Source: Petralouisia muris
Lineage (GTDB): Bacteria > Bacillota > Clostridia > Lachnospirales > Lachnospiraceae
Direction of reading: 5' to 3'
Length of the DNA stretch: 64,000 nt
Assembly (NCBI RefSeq): GCF_004793545.1
Contig: NZ_SRYA01000020.1
Span: 24,594-88,593 of the forward strand
In this document: positions 19,299 to 28,732 of the stretch, one piece after another
How positions within the stretch are numbered: the first letter of the stretch is position 1
Layout: every line of letters begins with the position of its first letter
Notes under the pieces: model-generated
Databases searched by the model: none
What the model saw: only the letters and a program-made list of their open reading frames with translations
What the model was told of the DNA's origin: nothing
Program-made: the position numbers and the translations under genes

Positions 19299-19593
19299 TT
19301 ATATTACCGGCAAAGAGCTTGAAATGCTCGGCCTGGTAAAAGGAAGCACGATTCAGTCCAAAAATATCGGACGTGACATTACCCAGGGCTTTAAAACCAT
19401 TGTTGGAGGCGAATTGAAAGCTTACAACGAAATGATGAATGAAGCAAGGGCCCTTGCCACCAAGCGTATGGTGGAAGAAGCAACCGCTTTAAAAGCAGAC
19501 GCGATTGTGAACATCCGGTATGCTTCTTCTGCGATTATGCAGGGAGCTGCTGAAGTAATTGCTTATGGAACGGCAGTAAGATTTACCAATTAG
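19279..19593 (+). CDS. YbjQ/UPF0145 family protein
   Basis: 104 residues from ATG 19279 (an in-frame GTG at 19270 lies too close to the AAGGAG site). The pattern ILVNTDYITGKELEMLGLVK, GRDITQGFKTIVGGEL and ADAIVNIRYASSAIMQGAAE is typical of YbjQ-family proteins, which form small homo-oligomers sometimes described as heavy-metal-binding. The biochemical role is not established. Pairs with the upstream small membrane protein and ends before a strong terminator. Confidence 0.85.
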   Translation: MILVNTDYITGKELEMLGLVKGSTIQSKNIGRDITQGFKTIVGGELKAYNEMMNEARALATKRMVEEATALKADAIVNIRYASSAIMQGAAEVIAYGTAVRFTN

Positions 19594-19647
19594 AAAGCTT
19601 CGCCTGTTTTTATATCAGGTCCTTAGAAATAATTCAGGAAACAAAAG

Positions 19648-19694
19648 CTGCGGGACTGTCCTTCGTTTCATCAAAGGACAATCCCGCAGTTTTT
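19648..19694 (+). terminator. Rho-independent terminator
   Basis: CTGCGGGACTGTCCTT (19648-19663) pairs with AAGGACAATCCCGCAG (19674-19689) with one mismatch, followed by TTTTT. Ends the trmB-YbjQ unit. Confidence 0.92.
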
Positions 19695-19739
19695 GTGTAT
19701 CAAGTGCATATATTTGGCAGCAAGCGGCTTTCCCGCCTT

Positions 19740-20646
19740 TTATAAGAATACAATCTCCTGCTTTCCTGCGTCCACCCGGACACGGGCGCCATAAGGCAGG
19801 ATCGCTCTGGGCAGTGCATGTCCAACATTCACATTATACAGAATCGGCAAATCTTTATCCCGAAACATTTCCAAATAAACTTTCTTATATTCTTCATAAT
19901 ACTGCTCATCCTGGGGCTTGCCCACAATCATCCCGTTAGCGCCCTCAAATACCCCTGCCCGTTCCAGAGATTGCAGCTCTGTAAACAGCAATTCGGGCGA
20001 AGGTTTTTCCTCACAGGTTTCCAAAAAAACAATTTTCCCTTTCCACTCTTCTTTTTTGGGAAAAATATGATATTTCCGGCAAATTTCCCCTTCTTCTTTA
20101 TATCGTTTGGACTCCAGCATGTCATACATGGATTCCAGGCAGCCGCCGAGTAATTCTCCCTCAAAAACCTGAGTTCCCTGGAGCAGCTCATATCCATGGA
20201 TTTCCTTATGGGAACTGTGGTCGCTCCCAAGTGCGGCCTTGGAAAAATCTACCCGTTCCTCATACCAAACCCCACTTGGGCGGATCACCTGAAATCCATG
20301 GAAACAGCTTAGGGGAATTCTGTACCGCCTGGATAAACTCTGTATCCTCCATCAGATAAGGCAGCAGTCGGAATGTGTCATCCCCGCCGATTGCAGTGAT
20401 AATCCCCTGAATGGAATCATCCAAAAAAGCCTGTTTCAAATCTTCCGCTCGCTTTTGGGGATGCTTGTCCAGATAATCTTCTCCTTTCAGGGAATTCGGC
20501 ATAAACACCGGGATAAGCCCGAATCCTTCCATGCGTTTCCTGCCGATTTCCAGGCTGTGGCTGCAGTATTCTTCTCCCATCTTTCCGCTGGAAAGGCTGA
20601 CAACTGCGATACGGTCTCCGGGTTTTAAATAGTTTGGCTTTATCAT
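19740..20646 (-). pseudogene. LD-carboxypeptidase (S66/MccF-like), internally deleted
   Basis: S66 serine peptidases cut the amide between L- and D-centres of peptidoglycan stem peptides or inactivate microcin C. The N-terminal part (LKPGDRIAVVSLSSGKMGEE, and IITAIGGDDTFRLLPYL) and C-terminal part (SGVWYEERVDFS, VFEGELLGGCLESMYDM, then VGHALPRAILPYG) are both recognisable. At 20290-20320 the first frame breaks after NSPKLF and resumes at GFQVIRPSGVWYEE. The segment that normally follows KxFxGxSD (about 60 residues, including the strand leading to the nucleophile region) is missing. A deletion plus a frame change inactivates the gene. Confidence 0.85.
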
Positions 20647-20724
20647 TTTGATTCTCCTTTGCCGACTTATTTTGATTCATTGAATTTTACCCTGCCGGAA
20701 CTGTCTGGCAAATGCAGTAATGCG

Positions 20725-23244
20725 CTATCTTTCCATATACCTTCTTCTGTAATATTCCATTGTCCGATATTCTAAAATATCCTTCATATGGCATCGCAGT
20801 TTATCATCTTCCACCCAGTCTTTTAATTCCTCCCGGATAGCCAGTGCATACCCTTCTTTTTCAATAAAAAATCCTTTCCCGGATGCTTTCAGAAACTTAA
20901 CAGGCATGGTTTTGGCTTTGCTCAAATGCTGCTTATCTGTCATATTCCGAAATTCTTCCAAAGAAATGCCCGGAGAGAAGTCCTTCCAGTTCGTTCCTGA
21001 ATAAAAGAACTCTTTCCAACTTTCCAACACTTCTTTATCTGTAACCTGCAGCCGGAGATTTCCATGATTATAAAAACTGTACAATACCGGCATTTTATAA
21101 ACTTTCTGCATATCTGTCGTCTCCATCAGGGCAATAAATTCCCTGCAGATCCCGGAATAAAGATTCTCCTCTTCAGGCGAAAGTTCCTGCAAATCGTGCA
21201 GAAAATCCAGATATCTGCGGAAGGGATTTTCTTTCGCATGTTTCATACAGTACTGGTAAATATCATCTTCCATATAAGTAAACAATTCCATTCTGGAGGG
21301 AGTTTTTCCATTCAGCAGATCTTTCACACGATAGTATTCCTGTACAATCCGTTCCTTCACAGACAAGGTCTTCTTCTCCAACTCCTGAAACAGATCAATC
21401 AGGCGCATGTCAAAATCTACAATACAGTCATCCGGATACTCCATATCATGACAGCCGGAAAGGCTTTTTCCCTCCAATGACTGTTCTCCGCTCAGCAACA
21501 GAGGAGCCTTTCCTGCTTTCTGATAATTTCCAATAAAATCAAGGACATTCAGATATTTCTTTCCTTTCCAGGTACGAAGTCCCCTGCCCAACTGCTGCAA
21601 AAATACAACGGGGGATTCCGTAGGCCGCAAAAACATTACCATATCCAAAGAGGCGATATCCAATCCTTCATTGAACATGTCCACAGAAAAAATTACTTTA
21701 ATTTCCTGATTTTTCAAACGGCTGATCGCCGCATCCCTGTCCTGTGAAAATTCACCGTTAGCATTGCTGTATACTGCCGCAGACGGAATTTTTCTTTTGC
21801 AGAATTCTCTTGCCATATCTTCCGCATGCTGTCTGGAACAGCAGAAACCCAAAGCCCGTCTGGAAGGATATTTCCGGTAATATTTATAAATCAAATCATA
21901 TCTGTTAAAATTATTCTTATAAATTTCTGTCAGCTCCCGCTCATCGTAACGTCCCTTTACCAGATGCAGGCCGGAATAATCTGTCTCATCAAAAATTCCA
22001 TAATAATGAAAAGGAACGAGAATTCCTTTATTGATTGCTTCCTTCAGGGAAATTTCATAGGGCACCTGGTAATCACAGATTTCATAAATATCTTTTCCGT
22101 CCATCCGCTCCGGCGTAGCTGTAAGCCCAAGCATAAACTGAGGTTTAAAATAATCTATAATCTTCCTGTACTGTTTATTGACGGCATGGTGAAATTCGTC
22201 AATCACAATATAATTAAAATACTCTGCCGGAAAATACTCCTCCTGAAGATACTCCGCTCTTCCCAGTGTTGCAACAGAAGCAAAAATAACAGATTTACCG
22301 GTATCCTTCTGCTTTCCGTGGAAAAAGCCGTAATCCTCAGAATTTCTGACATTCTGAAAAGAAACCGCCGCCTGTTTAAGAATTTCCTCTCGGTGGGCAA
22401 CAAACAGTACTCTTTGATATTTCGCAGAATCAAAAGCCGCAAGATAGCTCTTACCAACACCTGTAGCCGCCTGAACCAATCCTTTCACCGCCCCTTCCGC
22501 CCTGCTTTCCTCTAAAGCATACAGTGCTTCAATTTGTGCGCCCCTGGGCTGAAAGAAAGGTTTGACGTTACGGCCTGATTCATCATCCGTTTCCTTCTGA
22601 CTGTCATATCTTTCCAAATCCCTGGCCACCGCCGGCTTGTGCCAATTCTTGGAATACCGCTTTAATTCCTCATGATCTATGACAATGGAATGATGATAGA
22701 ATAAATCTTCAAAGGTCTGGTAAAACAACTGAAAATTCCTTTCATCACATTGATTGGTAAAACGATAATTCCATTCGATTCCCGATGTCAGCGCGCTTCT
22801 TGAAACATTGGATGAACCGATATAGATTTCACTGAAAGATCCTTTATGAAACATATAGGCTTTGGGATGAAACGAACGGTTTTTATCATTGTAAAAGCGC
22901 AGATCCACGCGGTCACCCAATTCTTTTTTCAATAAATACAAGGCGGAAGGCTGAGTAATTCCAAGATAATTTCCAGTCAAAATTCTCACTCTGGCCCCAC
23001 TGTCCAACGCAATCCGCAAATCATTCAAAATCATACGCACACCAGATTCCATCAGAAAAGAAACAATGATATCAATTTTTTCTGCGCCCCTAAAACTCAT
23101 TCTGAGCTGATAATACAAAAATTTGTCCGGATTGCTTCCGCCGGTAATCACATCCACAGGCTGTATCTGCAAAAGCTTCGGTTCTTCCGTTCCCATCTGA
23201 TCTTCCGGAACAATTATTTTTTCCTCAAAATTAGATTGAGCCAT
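20725..23244 (-). CDS. Phospholipase-D-like nuclease fused to SF2 helicase
   Basis: 839 residues. Residues 45-190 form a PLD-family domain with FHPKAYMF (H126, K128) and IGSSNVSRSAL (N146), one HKD-like motif per chain, so it may dimerise. Residues 230-560 are a superfamily 2 helicase with GVGKS (262-266), DEFHH (349-353), TATPER (375-380) and QQLGRGLR (550-557). The C-terminal 280 residues are helical and unassigned. PLD-helicase proteins include SauUSI-type restriction enzymes and DUF3427 helicases, which are larger. It starts inside the 3' end of a methyltransferase gene (31-base overlap). A defence or DNA-processing role is inferred. Confidence 0.85.
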   Translation of the reverse strand: MAQSNFEEKIIVPEDQMGTEEPKLLQIQPVDVITGGSNPDKFLYYQLRMSFRGAEKIDIIVSFLMESGVRMILNDLRIALDSGARVRILTGNYLGITQPSALYLLKKELGDRVDLRFYNDKNRSFHPKAYMFHKGSFSEIYIGSSNVSRSALTSGIEWNYRFTNQCDERNFQLFYQTFEDLFYHHSIVIDHEELKRYSKNWHKPAVARDLERYDSQKETDDESGRNVKPFFQPRGAQIEALYALEESRAEGAVKGLVQAATGVGKSYLAAFDSAKYQRVLFVAHREEILKQAAVSFQNVRNSEDYGFFHGKQKDTGKSVIFASVATLGRAEYLQEEYFPAEYFNYIVIDEFHHAVNKQYRKIIDYFKPQFMLGLTATPERMDGKDIYEICDYQVPYEISLKEAINKGILVPFHYYGIFDETDYSGLHLVKGRYDERELTEIYKNNFNRYDLIYKYYRKYPSRRALGFCCSRQHAEDMAREFCKRKIPSAAVYSNANGEFSQDRDAAISRLKNQEIKVIFSVDMFNEGLDIASLDMVMFLRPTESPVVFLQQLGRGLRTWKGKKYLNVLDFIGNYQKAGKAPLLLSGEQSLEGKSLSGCHDMEYPDDCIVDFDMRLIDLFQELEKKTLSVKERIVQEYYRVKDLLNGKTPSRMELFTYMEDDIYQYCMKHAKENPFRRYLDFLHDLQELSPEEENLYSGICREFIALMETTDMQKVYKMPVLYSFYNHGNLRLQVTDKEVLESWKEFFYSGTNWKDFSPGISLEEFRNMTDKQHLSKAKTMPVKFLKASGKGFFIEKEGYALAIREELKDWVEDDKLRCHMKDILEYRTMEYYRRRYMER

Positions 23245-23810
23245 TTCTCATTCCCTCGCCCAGTCCTTACATCCGAAGTAATCCACTGTTTTTCCCGTTG
23301 CAAATCTTTTATATCTGTCAGAAACTCCGTAAAACTGTTTTCCGTCATATCGGTAAAATACCGGCCGTTCCGCTCTCCCTCAAAAGTTCCGTATTTAAAG
23401 GAAACGTACAGAATTCCCTGCTTTTTCAGAGCTTTTATCATTTTTAGAAATACAGATTTTAACTCAGCAGAGGGAACATGCAAAACAGAAGCACAGGCCC
23501 AGATTCCGTCATAGCATTCCGTTTTATCTAACTCCTGAAACAATTTTTGTTTTACCTGAATCCCTGAATACTGGCTGGCAATGCTGCAGAGTTCTTTTGA
23601 ACCGTCTATTGCTTCCACCTGAAAGCCCTTTTCCAGAAAATATTTTGCATCACGTCCTGCCCCACAGCCAAAATCGAGAATATGCGCTCCTTTGGGCAAT
23701 CTATCTGCAAATAAACCCTGAACGCTTCTTAAATCTGAATCGATCGTTCCCGCAGCAAATTCCCTTGCATTTTTATTATAATATTCTATGGTTTTGTCTG
23801 TATTGGTCAC
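23214..23810 (-). CDS. Class I SAM-dependent methyltransferase
   Basis: 198 residues with a complete class I fold: ILDFGCGAGRDAKYFLEKGF (motif I), VEAIDGSKELC (acidic motif II), DGIWACASVLHVP and ILYVSFKYG. No DNA-methylase catalytic motif (DPPY or PCQ) is visible, so it resembles small-molecule or tellurite-resistance-type (TehB-like) methyltransferases. The stop lies 31 bases inside the PLD-helicase gene, implying co-expression. Substrate unknown. Confidence 0.85.
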   Translation of the reverse strand: MTNTDKTIEYYNKNAREFAAGTIDSDLRSVQGLFADRLPKGAHILDFGCGAGRDAKYFLEKGFQVEAIDGSKELCSIASQYSGIQVKQKLFQELDKTECYDGIWACASVLHVPSAELKSVFLKMIKALKKQGILYVSFKYGTFEGERNGRYFTDMTENSFTEFLTDIKDLQREKQWITSDVRTGRGNEKWLNLILRKK

Positions 23811-23864
23811 CCGAATCCCCTATCTCACTTTAAATTTCTATTTTCCTCAGAAATAACTTCAAAT

Positions 23865-25088
23865 TTACGCTTGATCCACAGCCCGTTCCACAATCCCCTT
23901 AATCACTTTCACCACAGCCTTCATTCCTTCCACTGTCACATGCTCCTTAGGCCCGTGGAAGGCATATCCTCCCGTTCCCAGGTTCGGGCAGGGAAGTCCC
24001 ATAAAACTCAGCCTGCCGCCGTCTGTGCCGCCCCGGATAGGAAGGGAAGCCGGTTCCATTCCGGCTGCTTTGATGGCTTCTTTTGCTTTTTCCACCACAA
24101 AGAAATGCTTTTCCATCACCTCAAGCATATTCCGGTAACTCTCTTTCAGTTCCAGTGTCACTGTGCCTGCGCCGTATTTCTCATTCATCTTCTCTTCAAT
24201 TTCGCGAAGGGTCTGCTGCCGCTTTTCAAAGATTTCGCTGTCGTGATCTCTGACAATATAGTCCAGACGGGCCTCGTTGACATCTCCGCTCATTCCCTCC
24301 AGATGATAGAAGCCTTCCCGTCCTTCCGTATGCTCCGGTGTCTCCTGCACTGGCAGCAAGGACTGAATTTCACAGGCAATGGAAGCCGCATTGACCATGA
24401 TATTTTTGGCTGAACCAGGATGGACGTTCACTCCTTTAATGATAAAACGGGCAGATGATGCGTTGAAATTCTCATAAGCCACTTCACCCTCATAGTCACC
24501 GTCCACTGTATAAGCATACTCTGCCTGAAAATAATCCAGATCAAACAAATCCGCCCCGGCTCCCACTTCTTCATCAGGAGTAAAGCCGATCCAGATATCT
24601 CCATGAGGCATCTTCTCTGTTATGATTTCCTCTGCAGCAGTAACAATGGCCGCAATTCCCGCCTTGTCATCTGCACCTAAAAGAGTTGTACCGTCTGTAG
24701 TGATCAAAGTTCTTCCTTTTAAAGAAGATAAATGGGGAAAATCGCTGACTTTTATCACATCTCCGGTTGCCGGAAGAACCACATCTTCTCCGTTATAATC
24801 TGAAATCACCTGAGGCTTCACATCTTTTCCGGAAAAAGCTGCTGCTGTGTCCATATGGGCAATAAATCCCATGGGCTTCTTCTGTTCAAATCCTTCTGTT
24901 GCCGGAAGCAGGCCGTAAACATAACAATGTTCATCCCTCTTCACTTTTACCAGTCCCAGTTCCTTTAATTCCTTTGCCAGTTCATCTGCAAGGGCAAACT
25001 GCCGCTCTGTGCTTGGAATGGTATCTTTGCCATCCTCAGAAGCAGTCCAGTAAGAAACATATTTTAAAAATCTCTCCTGTATTTTCAT
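23865..25088 (-). CDS. pepT: Peptidase T (tripeptide aminopeptidase)
   Basis: 407 residues from ATG 25088, which has GGAGG at proper spacing; an upstream TTG does not. Cytosolic dizinc M20 peptidase that removes N-terminal residues from tripeptides. Metal and catalytic regions: GFIAHMDTAAAF, LLGADDKAGIAAI, FTPDEEVGAGADLFDL, YTVDGDYEGEVAYENFNAS, and PIRGGTDGGRLSFMGLPCPN. Length is that of PepT. Stand-alone gene. Confidence 0.97.
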   Translation of the reverse strand: MKIQERFLKYVSYWTASEDGKDTIPSTERQFALADELAKELKELGLVKVKRDEHCYVYGLLPATEGFEQKKPMGFIAHMDTAAAFSGKDVKPQVISDYNGEDVVLPATGDVIKVSDFPHLSSLKGRTLITTDGTTLLGADDKAGIAAIVTAAEEIITEKMPHGDIWIGFTPDEEVGAGADLFDLDYFQAEYAYTVDGDYEGEVAYENFNASSARFIIKGVNVHPGSAKNIMVNAASIACEIQSLLPVQETPEHTEGREGFYHLEGMSGDVNEARLDYIVRDHDSEIFEKRQQTLREIEEKMNEKYGAGTVTLELKESYRNMLEVMEKHFFVVEKAKEAIKAAGMEPASLPIRGGTDGGRLSFMGLPCPNLGTGGYAFHGPKEHVTVEGMKAVVKVIKGIVERAVDQA

Positions 25089-25166
25089 AATATCCTCCAA
25101 TGTAAAACCTGTTGTTTCTGAATTTCAGTTGAAATTTACGGCAATATTTCTGCCAGGGTTTCAGCA

Positions 25167-26810
25167 TCACTTCTGAATCTCCGTTACCTTCACGGGATTA
25201 TCCCCTTCCAGATAGGAAATCCGAATGCTGTCTCCTGTATTGTATCTTATAATATCAAGCAAATCCGCATTAGACAAGTCAATATCGAAGATCTCTTCTT
25301 TTCCTTCCAATGAAAAATAAATATGGGAGGTTCCCTCGATATTAACCGGCATCAAACTGCCTATTTTTCCGGAAGCTGATTTGCTCTCCTCGCCGGTTCC
25401 CGCGGCAATTCCGTTGGTTTTCAAAAGCTGAGTATAAGATTTCTCACATTCCTTAATGGAGTCACCGGTAGCCACCCACTGGTATTTCTGGATATTTACC
25501 ATGGCATACATTTTCACCAGTCCTGCGCCGTCTTTCAGCGCCATAAAATACGTGGGTTCCCCGGAAATATTCAAAAGCAGCGGAAATGTTGCCTGATAGC
25601 CCAGATTCTGCACCTGTCCTTCTGCAGACGACATGGCAGATTTTTCCGTCGCGCCCTCTATTTTGTAAAAACGCGTCTCCATGGTACGCTGATTCATCAG
25701 CACAAAGCCCACATTCGACTGATCGCCGCTGACGCTGGTAACGCCGGAATACACCCACACATCATCTTCCAATGCAATATAATTATAGCCGTCTGTAGTT
25801 TCCAGACAGTCCTTCTGTCCCAGAATACTGTTGAAAAATCCGTGCTTCAAGGTTCCGTTATAGTCATAAAGCTCCATCAAAAGCTCCGCCTGAAATACTT
25901 TATCCACCCATTGGGGAACATCTTCAATCTTATAATCACTGCATTCTCCCGTTACTGCATTGCAGATTACAACATTTCCAATGGTCACTCCTCCAAACAG
26001 TCCGATATTAAACTTTTTCACCGGACAAATCCAGTAAGGGGTTCCCTCTTCATCAATTTCAAAAAACAACTGCTCTGTGAAGATATAGGTAGGATACTTA
26101 AAACGGAGATGCCGGTAAATGTTCCGGTTCAGATATTCTGATTTGGAATATTTGATCCCTTCGCTTAATTTCACGCATTCAGTATCCTGGGTAGCCATAT
26201 CTATCTTTATATAAGCGGGAATTCCTGATTTCTGGTTCGTCAGCCACTTGATGGGGCTGGCATAAACCAAAGGCGATACCCTTACCGGCTTATTATTTAC
26301 ATTAATCTGGCTGTAATCGTTGGCTACTTCAAACTGCGATACCATATCCACCATACTTCCCATTTTCCGATCTCCCAAAAGGGCTGCGGAATCTTTATCT
26401 AAAATAGGAATCGTATTGTAATCCACCTGTGAAATATCTTCAGAAAAATTCCGTTCCTCAACGGTCATCAATTGCTGATACTTCTTTGCATTGATAATCG
26501 GAGAAGAAAGAAACGTTCCAATCACCAGAATTAAAATTAATATCCCTGTTATGCCGAATCCAATTTTAGAAACCATTCCGAACTGGATGTCCATCAGCTG
26601 ATGAAGTCCCCCTTTGCCCTGGCCCTTTTCTCTCCCTTTCCATGATTTCCGAAACGAAAAAAGCAGGGTCAGAACAATAGCCCCTCCAATCAGAAACCAC
26701 CAGGTTCCCATGGAATGGATATTGAATGCAGGAATCGTAATATAGTAATATAGAAATGCTGCAATTGCCAAAAGAAACACAATCACTATATTTTTACCAG
26801 TTTTTTTCAT
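25167..26810 (-). CDS. Membrane protein with large extracytoplasmic domain, unknown
   Basis: 547 residues. Three N-terminal membrane segments (about 7-25, 34-52 and 83-105) separated by a basic Gly/Lys loop, then some 430 soluble residues likely outside the cell. The soluble part has beta-rich repeats with Trp/Tyr (DGYNYIALEDDVWVYSGVTS, MALKDGAGLVKMYAMVN). I recognise no catalytic motif or named family. Similar proteins are common as hypotheticals in Clostridia. Single gene, 78 bases downstream of which (to the left) pepT begins. Confidence 0.75.
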   Translation of the reverse strand: MKKTGKNIVIVFLLAIAAFLYYYITIPAFNIHSMGTWWFLIGGAIVLTLLFSFRKSWKGREKGQGKGGLHQLMDIQFGMVSKIGFGITGILILILVIGTFLSSPIINAKKYQQLMTVEERNFSEDISQVDYNTIPILDKDSAALLGDRKMGSMVDMVSQFEVANDYSQINVNNKPVRVSPLVYASPIKWLTNQKSGIPAYIKIDMATQDTECVKLSEGIKYSKSEYLNRNIYRHLRFKYPTYIFTEQLFFEIDEEGTPYWICPVKKFNIGLFGGVTIGNVVICNAVTGECSDYKIEDVPQWVDKVFQAELLMELYDYNGTLKHGFFNSILGQKDCLETTDGYNYIALEDDVWVYSGVTSVSGDQSNVGFVLMNQRTMETRFYKIEGATEKSAMSSAEGQVQNLGYQATFPLLLNISGEPTYFMALKDGAGLVKMYAMVNIQKYQWVATGDSIKECEKSYTQLLKTNGIAAGTGEESKSASGKIGSLMPVNIEGTSHIYFSLEGKEEIFDIDLSNADLLDIIRYNTGDSIRISYLEGDNPVKVTEIQK

Positions 26811-26910
26811 TTTTCTTCTCCTTAATTGTATTATTTAATTAGTACAATTCTACCCTTTTCTAATTATTATGTCAAGTTAGCTAAATGTTAAAAAAAAATT
26901 AAAAAAGTTC

Positions 26911-26939
26911 TTGCAATTCTAAATTTTTTATTATATAAT
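26911..26939 (+). promoter_or_regulatory. Promoter of tRNA-Lys
   Basis: TTGCAA (26911-26916), 17 bases, TATAAT (26934-26939), within A/T-rich DNA and 27 bases before the mature tRNA 5' end. Confidence 0.8.
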
Positions 26940-26966
26940 ATATCTCGTGTTAAAGATATAACAGAC

Positions 26967-27039
26967 GCGCTTCTAGCTCAGTTGGTAGAGCACCTGACTC
27001 TTAATCAGGGTGTCCAGGGTTCGAGCCCCTGGAGGCGCA
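26967..27039 (+). tRNA. tRNA-Lys (anticodon CTT)
   Basis: 73 bases. Acceptor stem GCGCTTC (26967-26973) pairs with GAGGCGC (27032-27038), discriminator A. D-arm TAGCTCAGTTGGTAGAGCA, anticodon stem CCTGA/TCAGG with loop CTCTTAA, anticodon CTT at 27000-27002, T-arm CCAGGGTTCGAGCCCCTGG. The 3' CCA is not encoded. Confidence 0.97.
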
Positions 27040-27046
27040 CTGAAAG

Positions 27047-27090
27047 CACTGTTTTTGATGACTGTGAGCATCGGGGACGGTGTTTTTTTT
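27047..27090 (+). terminator. Terminator after tRNA-Lys
   Basis: CACTGTTTTTGATG (27047-27060) pairs fully with CATCGGGGACGGTG (27069-27082) if G-U pairs are allowed, then eight T. Confidence 0.8.
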
Positions 27091-27190
27091 GTGACTTTTT
27101 CAGGTAAATGGGTAATCTGTATAAGCGTAAACTTTGTAAAGATAAATTTTTATATGCTTAAAATTTTAACGCTACCGGGTTCTTTTCCAG

Positions 27191-27244
27191 TATAAACGAA
27201 AAGAAGAATCCCTCAACTATGGTCGCGTCACGGTTAAGGGATTC
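27191..27244. repeat. Hairpin repeat, copy 1
   Basis: Starts TATAAACGAAAAGAAGAATC and folds as GAATCCCTCAAC (27206-27217) with GTTAAGGGATTC (27233-27244), one mismatch. A close copy of the first 28 bases lies at 28999. The two copies bracket the XRE regulator. Confidence 0.6.
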
Positions 27245-27625
27245 GTTCTTTGATTCCATGCTTTACTCATATCTTTTGCCTAGTGGCATTATAGCATATG
27301 CAGATAATTACTTCAATATACTATATACTTTTTATAAATTTTCTTGAATGTATTGGGCGCGAATCTGGCCGCAAGCCGCTTCTTCTGATTTTCTTTGAAA
27401 TTGTTGATTAGGTGCTTTAAAATATCGATTATTTTTGGCACAGTCTGCCCCTTTTCTTTTTTTCTTCGTCATACACTATCATTAAAAAGAAAAATTGTGG
27501 AACAAAGTTAAACGATAGTAAAAAATAATTCCTGTTGTTTAACTCACATTCAATTGTTTTTTGAATCCCTATCAGCTATACTATCCATAGAATCAATCCA
27601 GAAATAGTGAAGGAGATAGTGAAAC
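27245..27625. other. Gene-poor region before XRE regulator
   Basis: A/T-rich. Contains one possible 46-codon minus-strand frame (27332-27472) and presumably the promoter of the XRE gene. Nothing else is supported. Confidence 0.4.
27332..27472 (-). CDS. Possible 46-residue basic protein
   Basis: ATG at 27472 to TAA at 27332. The product starts MTKKKRKGADCAKN and ends QIRAQYIQENL; it is basic and soluble. No clear ribosome site precedes it and no family is recognised, so it may be a chance frame or a remnant. Confidence 0.3.
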   Translation of the reverse strand: MTKKKRKGADCAKNNRYFKAPNQQFQRKSEEAACGQIRAQYIQENL

Positions 27626-28669
27626 ATGGCAATAGGAGATGTCATCAAAAAATATAGGAAAAATAAAGGAATGACGCAGGAGGAAATGGCTGCTCGTCTC
27701 GGCATAACTACCCCTGCTGTCAATAAATGGGAAAGAGGTAATACGCTGCCGGATATCACTTTGCTTGCACCTATTGCACGGCTGCTTGATATAACCACAG
27801 ACGAACTTTTATCCTTTAAGGATGAATTAACAGATGAGGAAATTAACCAATATCTATCAATTGTTCAAAAAGACTTGGAGGATAAGAGCTTCCATAAAGT
27901 ATTTATTTCTGTAAAAGAAAAAATTCAAGAATATCCAAATTGTGAAAAACTAATTTGGCAGGCAGCAGTCATCCTTAATGCGAACCGGATAACAACAAAA
28001 CTTCCAGATAAAGAGAATTACGATGATACAATATTCGGATGGTTCGAGAGGTGTTTACTCTCGAAAAACGAACAAATTCGAAACCAAGCGGCAGATTCAC
28101 TGTTCCAAGCGTATTTTCAGCAAGAAGATTATGAAAAGGCAAATCAATATTTGGATTATTTCTCTCTGGAAAACCCTGAACGCAAACGCAAGAAAGCGCT
28201 TGTGAACAGTAAAACAGGAAAACAAGCGGAAGCCTATCGCGCATACGAAGAATTGATTTTTACTGGTTATCAGCACATTCAAATGACATTAAATAATTTG
28301 CGTACCCTTTATATGGAAGATGACAATCATGAGATGGCAAAAAAACTTGTTGATGTTTCTTCTTCTGCCGCGTTCACGTTTGAAATGGGAAAATATAATG
28401 AGGTTTGTTTCGGATTGGAGATTGCCGCATGGGAAAAGGATGCTGCATGGACCGCACAGCTTATGCAGGATATTTTGGATGGTATTGAGACAATTGGTGA
28501 TTTTGCAAATTCCAAACTTTATCAACATATGGATCTAAAAACTGTTAGCTCTGAATTCTCAGTTGGCTTAAAACAAAAACTGTTGGAATCTTTCACAGAT
28601 GAACCGTTTTGTTATATGCAGGGAAATGAATACTGGGAAAAATTGAAAAGCGGCATTTACAGCAGTTAA
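27626..28669 (+). CDS. XRE-family regulator with TPR-like C-terminal domain
   Basis: 347 residues; GAAGGAG precedes the ATG. Residues 3-60 are a Cro/CI-type helix-turn-helix (IKKYRKNKGMTQEEMAARLG, then TPAVNKWERGNTLPD). Residues 75-330 are helical with degenerate tetratricopeptide-like units (for example IRNQAADSLFQAYFQQEDYE), the layout of peptide-responsive or ligand-gated regulators common in Clostridia. Target unknown; the adjacent downstream gene is only a remnant. Flanked by hairpin repeats. Confidence 0.85.
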   Translation: MAIGDVIKKYRKNKGMTQEEMAARLGITTPAVNKWERGNTLPDITLLAPIARLLDITTDELLSFKDELTDEEINQYLSIVQKDLEDKSFHKVFISVKEKIQEYPNCEKLIWQAAVILNANRITTKLPDKENYDDTIFGWFERCLLSKNEQIRNQAADSLFQAYFQQEDYEKANQYLDYFSLENPERKRKKALVNSKTGKQAEAYRAYEELIFTGYQHIQMTLNNLRTLYMEDDNHEMAKKLVDVSSSAAFTFEMGKYNEVCFGLEIAAWEKDAAWTAQLMQDILDGIETIGDFANSKLYQHMDLKTVSSEFSVGLKQKLLESFTDEPFCYMQGNEYWEKLKSGIYSS

Positions 28670-28732
28670 ACCAGATCTTTGATATTATATGTACAGATTC
28701 ATTACCGGCAGACATACTCGGGGATTTTGAGC

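Noticed and set aside
21826..22515. 229-codon plus-strand frame
   Set aside because: Antisense to the helicase domain of the PLD-helicase gene; composition not protein-like.
23214..23810. DNA-modification methylase of a restriction system
   Set aside because: Has the SAM-binding fold but none of the DPPY/NPPY or PCQ catalytic motifs, so it is not called a DNA methylase.
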